A program made the position numbers and the translations under genes. DNA of 64,000 nt from Cytobacillus sp. FSL H8-0458 (lineage in GTDB: Bacteria; Bacillota; Bacilli; Bacillales; Cytobacillaceae): positions 3,945,001 to 4,009,000 of the forward strand of contig NZ_JBBOBR010000001.1 in the NCBI RefSeq assembly GCF_038002165.1, in the 5' to 3' direction. Positions within the stretch are counted from its first letter, which is position 1, and the number at the start of each line of letters is the position of its first letter. Under the pieces are notes generated by a model. The model did not search any database and was not told where the DNA came from. It was given only the letters and a program-made list of their open reading frames with translations. Below, in pieces: positions 60,995-64,000 of this stretch.

Positions 60995-61030
60995 AAAAAG
61001 AGCTATTCCCATGTGGGAGTAGCTCTTTTT
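60995..61030. terminator. Bidirectional terminator after the YflT-like gene
   Basis: AAAAAGAGCTA, a 14-nt loop that itself pairs (TCCCATGTGGGA), and TAGCTCTTTTT. It serves the convergent YflT-like (+) and oxidoreductase (-) genes. Confidence 0.9.
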
Positions 61031-61032
61031 AA

Positions 61033-62013
61033 TTAAATTAGCTTGGCCACAATTTTCCCCTTAACAGCCCGCTCAGATAAGCGCTTCAGAGCAGAAGGAA
61101 CTTCCTCGAGAGCAATCACTTCTTCAAGAAGCGGACTTATCTTTTTTTCTTGCATTAATTTCAGCATTTCATCCCCCATTACCGAGAGATCTGTCTGTTC
61201 TGCCAGGTTATTGGATTGATGAGCACTCCCAAGAGCAACCATATGAAAAGATAATGGATGAGCAAAGGAAACGGCCTGTGAAAAATCAGGCTGTCCTGCT
61301 ATAAAAGCCAGCTGGCCATTAAATGCTAAAGCTTTCAGTGACTTAGTGGCATTATCTCTGCCTACCGTATCCAAGACGGAATGAACACCTTTTCCTTCCG
61401 TGATTTCCAGGGTTTTTTCAACAAAGTCATCCCTTTTATAATCTATAGGATAATCAGCACCAAGACTCCTCACATATTCATGATTATGGGAAGATGCCGT
61501 AGTAAGAACGGTTAAACCTGCAAGTTTGGCCAGCTGAACAGCAAATCCGCCTACACCGCCTGCACCTGCATGGATTAAAATGGTTTGTCTTTTTTGAATG
61601 TGGAGCTTGCGGAAAAGCGATTGATAAGCTGTATATCCGGCACACGGCAAAGCTGCTGCCTCTTCAAAAGATATGGAGTCAGGAATGCGCGAAACGGTAT
61701 GTGCGGTCGTTACTGCAAATTCAGCAAAGTTTCCCTTTTTGGTTAAATCGCTATGGTAAACAACTCTGTCTCCAGGCTGCCATCCTTGTACGCCTTCGCC
61801 GACTTCTTCGATAATACCCGCCGCGTCAACTCCCAGAATATGGGGATATAGCCAATTTGGATTGCCGCCAGTCGCTGTTTTATAATCCACAGGGTTCAAA
61901 CCAGCCGCATGTACTTTAACCAGAATTTCTCCTTTTTGAGGCTTTGGTTTTTCGGCTTCCCCGATTTTCATCTCTTCCCATAAGCCTTTTCCTTCTAATA
62001 ATAAAGCTTTCAT
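61033..62013 (-). CDS. Zinc-independent MDR family oxidoreductase (quinone-reductase-like)
   Basis: A 326-residue medium-chain dehydrogenase/reductase. HAAGLNPVDYKTATG near 35-49 and GVDAAGIIEEVGEGVQGWQPGDRVVY near 62-87 form the catalytic domain; LIHAGAGGVGGFAVQLAKLAG near 150-170 is the NADPH-binding loop. No structural-zinc cysteines, so it belongs to the quinone oxidoreductase group. It follows the glyoxalase gene by 12 bp with AGGAGG in front, suggesting a joint role in removing reactive carbonyls or quinones. Confidence 0.9.
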   Translation of the reverse strand: MKALLLEGKGLWEEMKIGEAEKPKPQKGEILVKVHAAGLNPVDYKTATGGNPNWLYPHILGVDAAGIIEEVGEGVQGWQPGDRVVYHSDLTKKGNFAEFAVTTAHTVSRIPDSISFEEAAALPCAGYTAYQSLFRKLHIQKRQTILIHAGAGGVGGFAVQLAKLAGLTVLTTASSHNHEYVRSLGADYPIDYKRDDFVEKTLEITEGKGVHSVLDTVGRDNATKSLKALAFNGQLAFIAGQPDFSQAVSFAHPLSFHMVALGSAHQSNNLAEQTDLSVMGDEMLKLMQEKKISPLLEEVIALEEVPSALKRLSERAVKGKIVAKLI

Positions 62014-62025
62014 GATGCTCCTCCT

Positions 62026-62523
62026 TTAATAAGCGCCCTGTGAATAGGTAAGCTCATAACTGTGTGAATAGATTTCCAGCAGGTTCCCGAACGGATCTTC
62101 ACAGTACACCATTCGATACGGCTTTTCTCCTGGATAGTATTCCCGAATTGGCATTCTCTGTTTTCCGCCATGCTCCACAATTTTCTCCACAAGCCCTTCG
62201 ACATCCGGATCTTGCACACAAAAATGAAAAATGCCTGTCTTCCAGAACTCGAAGTTATTTTCAGGATCCTCATTATTCGGAAATTCAAATAGTTCAATTC
62301 CCACTTTATCAGAAGTAGACAGGTGGGCAATTTTAAAGCTTCCCCAGCCTGGACCAAACACGTCTGTGCACATCTGCCCGATTGGGCTGTTATCTTCAAT
62401 TACCTCAGAAGGCTCCATGATGACATACCAGCCGAGCACCTCCTGATAAAAATGGACAGCTTTAGTGATATCCGGCACGGAAAGCCCTATATGCGAAAAC
62501 GAACGAGGATATGGATTATTCAT
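62026..62523 (-). CDS. VOC (glyoxalase-like) family protein
   Basis: A 165-residue protein of the lactoylglutathione-lyase/bleomycin-resistance fold: SFSHIGLSVPDITKAVHFYQEVLGWYV near 8-34 and MVYCEDPFGNLLEIYSHSYE near 138-157 are the two beta-alpha-beta modules with metal-binding His and Glu. Substrate unknown. First gene of a two-gene operon with the oxidoreductase. Confidence 0.85.
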   Translation of the reverse strand: MNNPYPRSFSHIGLSVPDITKAVHFYQEVLGWYVIMEPSEVIEDNSPIGQMCTDVFGPGWGSFKIAHLSTSDKVGIELFEFPNNEDPENNFEFWKTGIFHFCVQDPDVEGLVEKIVEHGGKQRMPIREYYPGEKPYRMVYCEDPFGNLLEIYSHSYELTYSQGAY

Positions 62524-62561
62524 TTTTTCATCTCCTTATAAAGAATAGTAATTAGTATAGT

Positions 62562-62585
62562 ATTCCCGCTTATTGTTTGTTAAGC
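62562..62585 (-). promoter_or_regulatory. Promoter region of the glyoxalase-oxidoreductase pair
   Basis: On the minus strand GCTTAA (62580-62585), 12 nt and GGGAAT (62562-62567) fit sigma-B loosely. The same stretch also fits sigma-A (TTAACA, 18 nt, TATACT). The two cannot be told apart by sequence. Confidence 0.45.
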
Positions 62586-62727
62586 AGGCACTTTTAAGTA
62601 CCTGTTGCTTACTTCCCATCCACCTTCCATAAATTCCATATTTTTCAGGTTTGTCCCTCTTATTTTTCAAAGTTATACTTAAATGTAATGGAATGGAAAA
62701 TATGAATTCTAGCGGGGGGATATGATA

Positions 62728-63417
62728 ATGAGAAGAGTGTTGCCGGCACAAATTATTTCTCATAGTCAATTTGGTTATAGGAAGATACCATCAAGTGTCC
62801 GATGCGAGTGTCCTAAATGCAGTAAGCCGAGCCTTTTTACGATAAAAGCAAATTACAATCATACAAGCAAGTCAAGCATACTTTCCCATGGGAATTGTTC
62901 GGCCTGTAAAAAGGAATCCGTTTTTATCATGATACTCAATCAAGATGACCAATCAAGCGACGAGACTATTCTTTATATCTATGATCCTAATTCAGCGAAG
63001 GAGCTCCTTACTCAGCTGGAGAAAATAAAGGAAGTGCCGGGAGACCTGACACGCGCCTACCGATCAGCTTTAAACGTCAGCTATTCCAAAGATACGATTG
63101 CAACAGCCGTGATGTCCAAGCGGGTCCTTGAGAGTATCCTGAAAAACTTCCTTGGTGAAGAAGTCAAAGGGCAAAACCTTTCAAAGCAGTTTGAACTGCT
63201 GCCAAAACATGTTGATTTAGCAAGGCCTCTGCAGTCTTTAAGCCAGCTGGCACAGCCAGGCAGCGCCTTTTACGAGATGCTTGATCTTGAAAAGGATATT
63301 GATCTGGATATGGCCTCCCTGCTGATGGAGCTTTTAGAGAGTTTAATAGAGTACTTATTTGTCCTGCCAAATAAAATTGAAATGCTGCAGCAAAAACTAA
63401 ATCAAAAACTTCACTGA
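62728..63417 (+). CDS. DUF4145 domain protein with N-terminal zinc ribbon
   Basis: About 229 residues. An N-terminal zinc ribbon has CECPKC near 26-31 and CSACKK near 57-62. A helical DUF4145-type domain follows (ISKRVLESILKNFL-like AVMSKRVLESILKNFLGEEV near 128-147). DUF4145 proteins are often associated with restriction or nucleic-acid systems, but none is adjacent. ATG 62728 lies 7 nt behind GGGGGGA; the ATG two codons earlier is too near it. Confidence 0.8.
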   Translation: MRRVLPAQIISHSQFGYRKIPSSVRCECPKCSKPSLFTIKANYNHTSKSSILSHGNCSACKKESVFIMILNQDDQSSDETILYIYDPNSAKELLTQLEKIKEVPGDLTRAYRSALNVSYSKDTIATAVMSKRVLESILKNFLGEEVKGQNLSKQFELLPKHVDLARPLQSLSQLAQPGSAFYEMLDLEKDIDLDMASLLMELLESLIEYLFVLPNKIEMLQQKLNQKLH

Positions 63418-63426
63418 TCCCATATT

Positions 63427-63466
63427 TAACCCCCTTATCTTCACTGATTAAGGGGGTTCTTTTTTA
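63427..63466 (+). terminator. Terminator of the DUF4145 gene
   Basis: AACCCCCTTA, about 10 nt, TTAAGGGGGTT, then CTTTTTT. It is nearly symmetric and may also stop the convergent small gene. Confidence 0.9.
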
Positions 63467-63469
63467 CTC

Positions 63470-63604
63470 TTAATTATTCAACTGTCTTCTGATCTGGTCT
63501 TCTGCCTGCTTTAAAATTTCTTCGTCACCGGCTTCTTTATTTGTTATGATATTTGTTTGGTATTTTAAACCTTCATAGTCAACTGTAACTGTAATTTCTT
63601 TCAT
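63470..63604 (-). CDS. Small BA3454-like stress protein, 44 aa
   Basis: A short ORF encoding MKEITVTVDYEGLKYQTNII and ending AEDQIRRQLNN. Pattern and length resemble the BA3454 family of small Bacillus stress-response proteins (from memory of the family). AGGATCAGGA stands before the ATG. A sigma-B-like promoter lies 36 nt upstream. It lies between the DUF4145 gene and another minus-strand gene. Confidence 0.72.
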   Translation of the reverse strand: MKEITVTVDYEGLKYQTNIITNKEAGDEEILKQAEDQIRRQLNN

Positions 63605-63639
63605 TTTTCCTGATCCTTTCCTGATGTTTTACTATATAA

Positions 63640-63665
63640 ATACCAACAAAAGAACGATTTAAAAC
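63640..63665 (-). promoter_or_regulatory. Sigma-B-like promoter before the small BA3454-like gene
   Basis: On the minus strand GTTTTA (63660-63665), 14 nt and TGGTAT (63640-63645), one mismatch in each box. It overlaps only the intergenic gap. Confidence 0.55.
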
Positions 63666-63669
63666 TTCT

Positions 63670-63984
63670 CTATGCCGGTTTCATTTGCTCTTCCAAAATA
63701 CGGGCCAGCCTTTCTTTCATTTCCTCTTCCGTTACTACCAGGCTGTGGCTGTACATTTTCGTCTTTAGAATAAGTTCGCAGCTTTCATTTACTTCCGGAG
63801 AATACCCATAGTATTTGTGATCTAAATCTATTTTTTTGAACTGGAAGGATTTCAGGTTTTTCCATGGAACAAACCTGCTTCCGCTTATAAAGCCGTCATC
63901 ATAGACTGCAAATACATTAAGGATATCTTTGGCGTTGATTAATGGGATAAACAGTAGATAGAGATATGTCCAGCTAAATTTCAT
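63670..63984 (-). CDS. Unrecognised small protein with N-terminal hydrophobic segment, 104 aa
   Basis: I do not recognise the family for certain. Residues 1-25 are hydrophobic (FSWTYLYLLFIPLINAKDIL), followed by VYDDGFISGSRFVPWKNLKSFQF, a pattern found in bacterial PH-like domains (compare YdbS/YdbT in this window), and a charged helical C-terminus (VVTEEEMKERLARILEEQ). Likely membrane-associated. It may be the last gene of an operon extending past the window edge, or a single gene. Confidence 0.65.
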   Translation of the reverse strand: MKFSWTYLYLLFIPLINAKDILNVFAVYDDGFISGSRFVPWKNLKSFQFKKIDLDHKYYGYSPEVNESCELILKTKMYSHSLVVTEEEMKERLARILEEQMKPA

Positions 63985-64000
63985 ATTATATTTACCGAGT

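Overview
The window is chromosomal DNA from a low- to mid-GC, spore-forming Bacillaceae species; I would guess a Cytobacillus or close relative, but that placement is inference. The evidence is gene order: ddl-murF-cshA-ydbS/ydbT-rhomboid-acpS-ydcC-alr-ndoAI-ndoA-rsbRSTUVW-sigB-rsbX-tex-cmpA-sprT-tRNAs follows Bacillus subtilis almost gene for gene, here read from the minus strand. A 37-residue CmpA (spore cortex morphogenesis) gene, a dpp/ykf muropeptide locus and a PerR-boxed Dps gene fit the same group.

Layout. 1-492: a minus-strand tRNA cluster (Gln partial, Asp, Glu, Ser, Asn) with a clear sigma-A promoter. 572-9586: SprT-like protein, CmpA, Tex, the complete general-stress module rsbR-S-T-U-V-W-sigB-rsbX with an internal sigma-B promoter before rsbV, and the EndoA/EndoAI (MazF/MazE) toxin-antitoxin pair. 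9587-22784: alanine racemase, the YdcC lipoprotein, AcpS, rhomboid protease, two PH-domain membrane proteins, UV-damage endonuclease, CshA helicase, an esterase, MurF and Ddl; a perfect ParB-binding parS sequence lies between the esterase and murF. 23203-25129: a dicarboxylate-type symporter, a group IIC intron relic and a glyoxalase-fold protein. 25245-36826: one long minus-strand cobalamin salvage operon behind a B12 riboswitch (btuF, btuC, a btuD-cbiZ fusion, cbiB, cobD, cobU, cobQ, cobS, an alpha-ribazole-phosphatase-like gene, a short CobU paralogue, a PduO-type adenosyltransferase, cblT, cblS). It carries corrinoid uptake, remodelling and nucleotide-loop assembly, but no corrin-ring genes. 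36922-47329: an unknown protein, RodA, ArgS under a T-box, a TSUP permease, Dps, an EamA permease, a TM-helix-repeat (mechanosensitive-channel-like) protein, a DUF4395 protein and a YqcI/YcgG protein. 47439-58188: a dppABCDE-ykfABCD muropeptide uptake and degradation locus with a CodY-like box, plus a cytosolic class A beta-lactamase-fold protein. 58363-63984: DUF3870 protein, AlaX-type editing protein, YflT-like stress protein, an oxidoreductase/glyoxalase pair, a DUF4145 protein, a 44-residue BA3454-like protein and one unknown.

How it fits together. sigB itself is encoded here, and promoter-like sigma-B sequences (GTTT... about 14 nt ...GGGTAT) precede rsbV, the TM-helix protein, the YqcI/YcgG gene, the YflT-like gene and the BA3454-like gene, so a local piece of the general-stress regulon can be read from the sequence. 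The two salvage systems (B12 and wall peptides) have complementary uptake and intracellular processing parts.

The least explained material is non-coding: two arrays with the same 52-bp period and the same 29-nt hairpin geometry (11365-11625 and 43878-44127, opposite orientation); a family of interspersed repeats (9729-9960, 34376-34482, 52363-52626 and a 14084-14104 fragment) that separates genes inside both salvage clusters; and a truncated class C group II intron directly behind a terminator. I saw no prophage, CRISPR array or intact insertion sequence.
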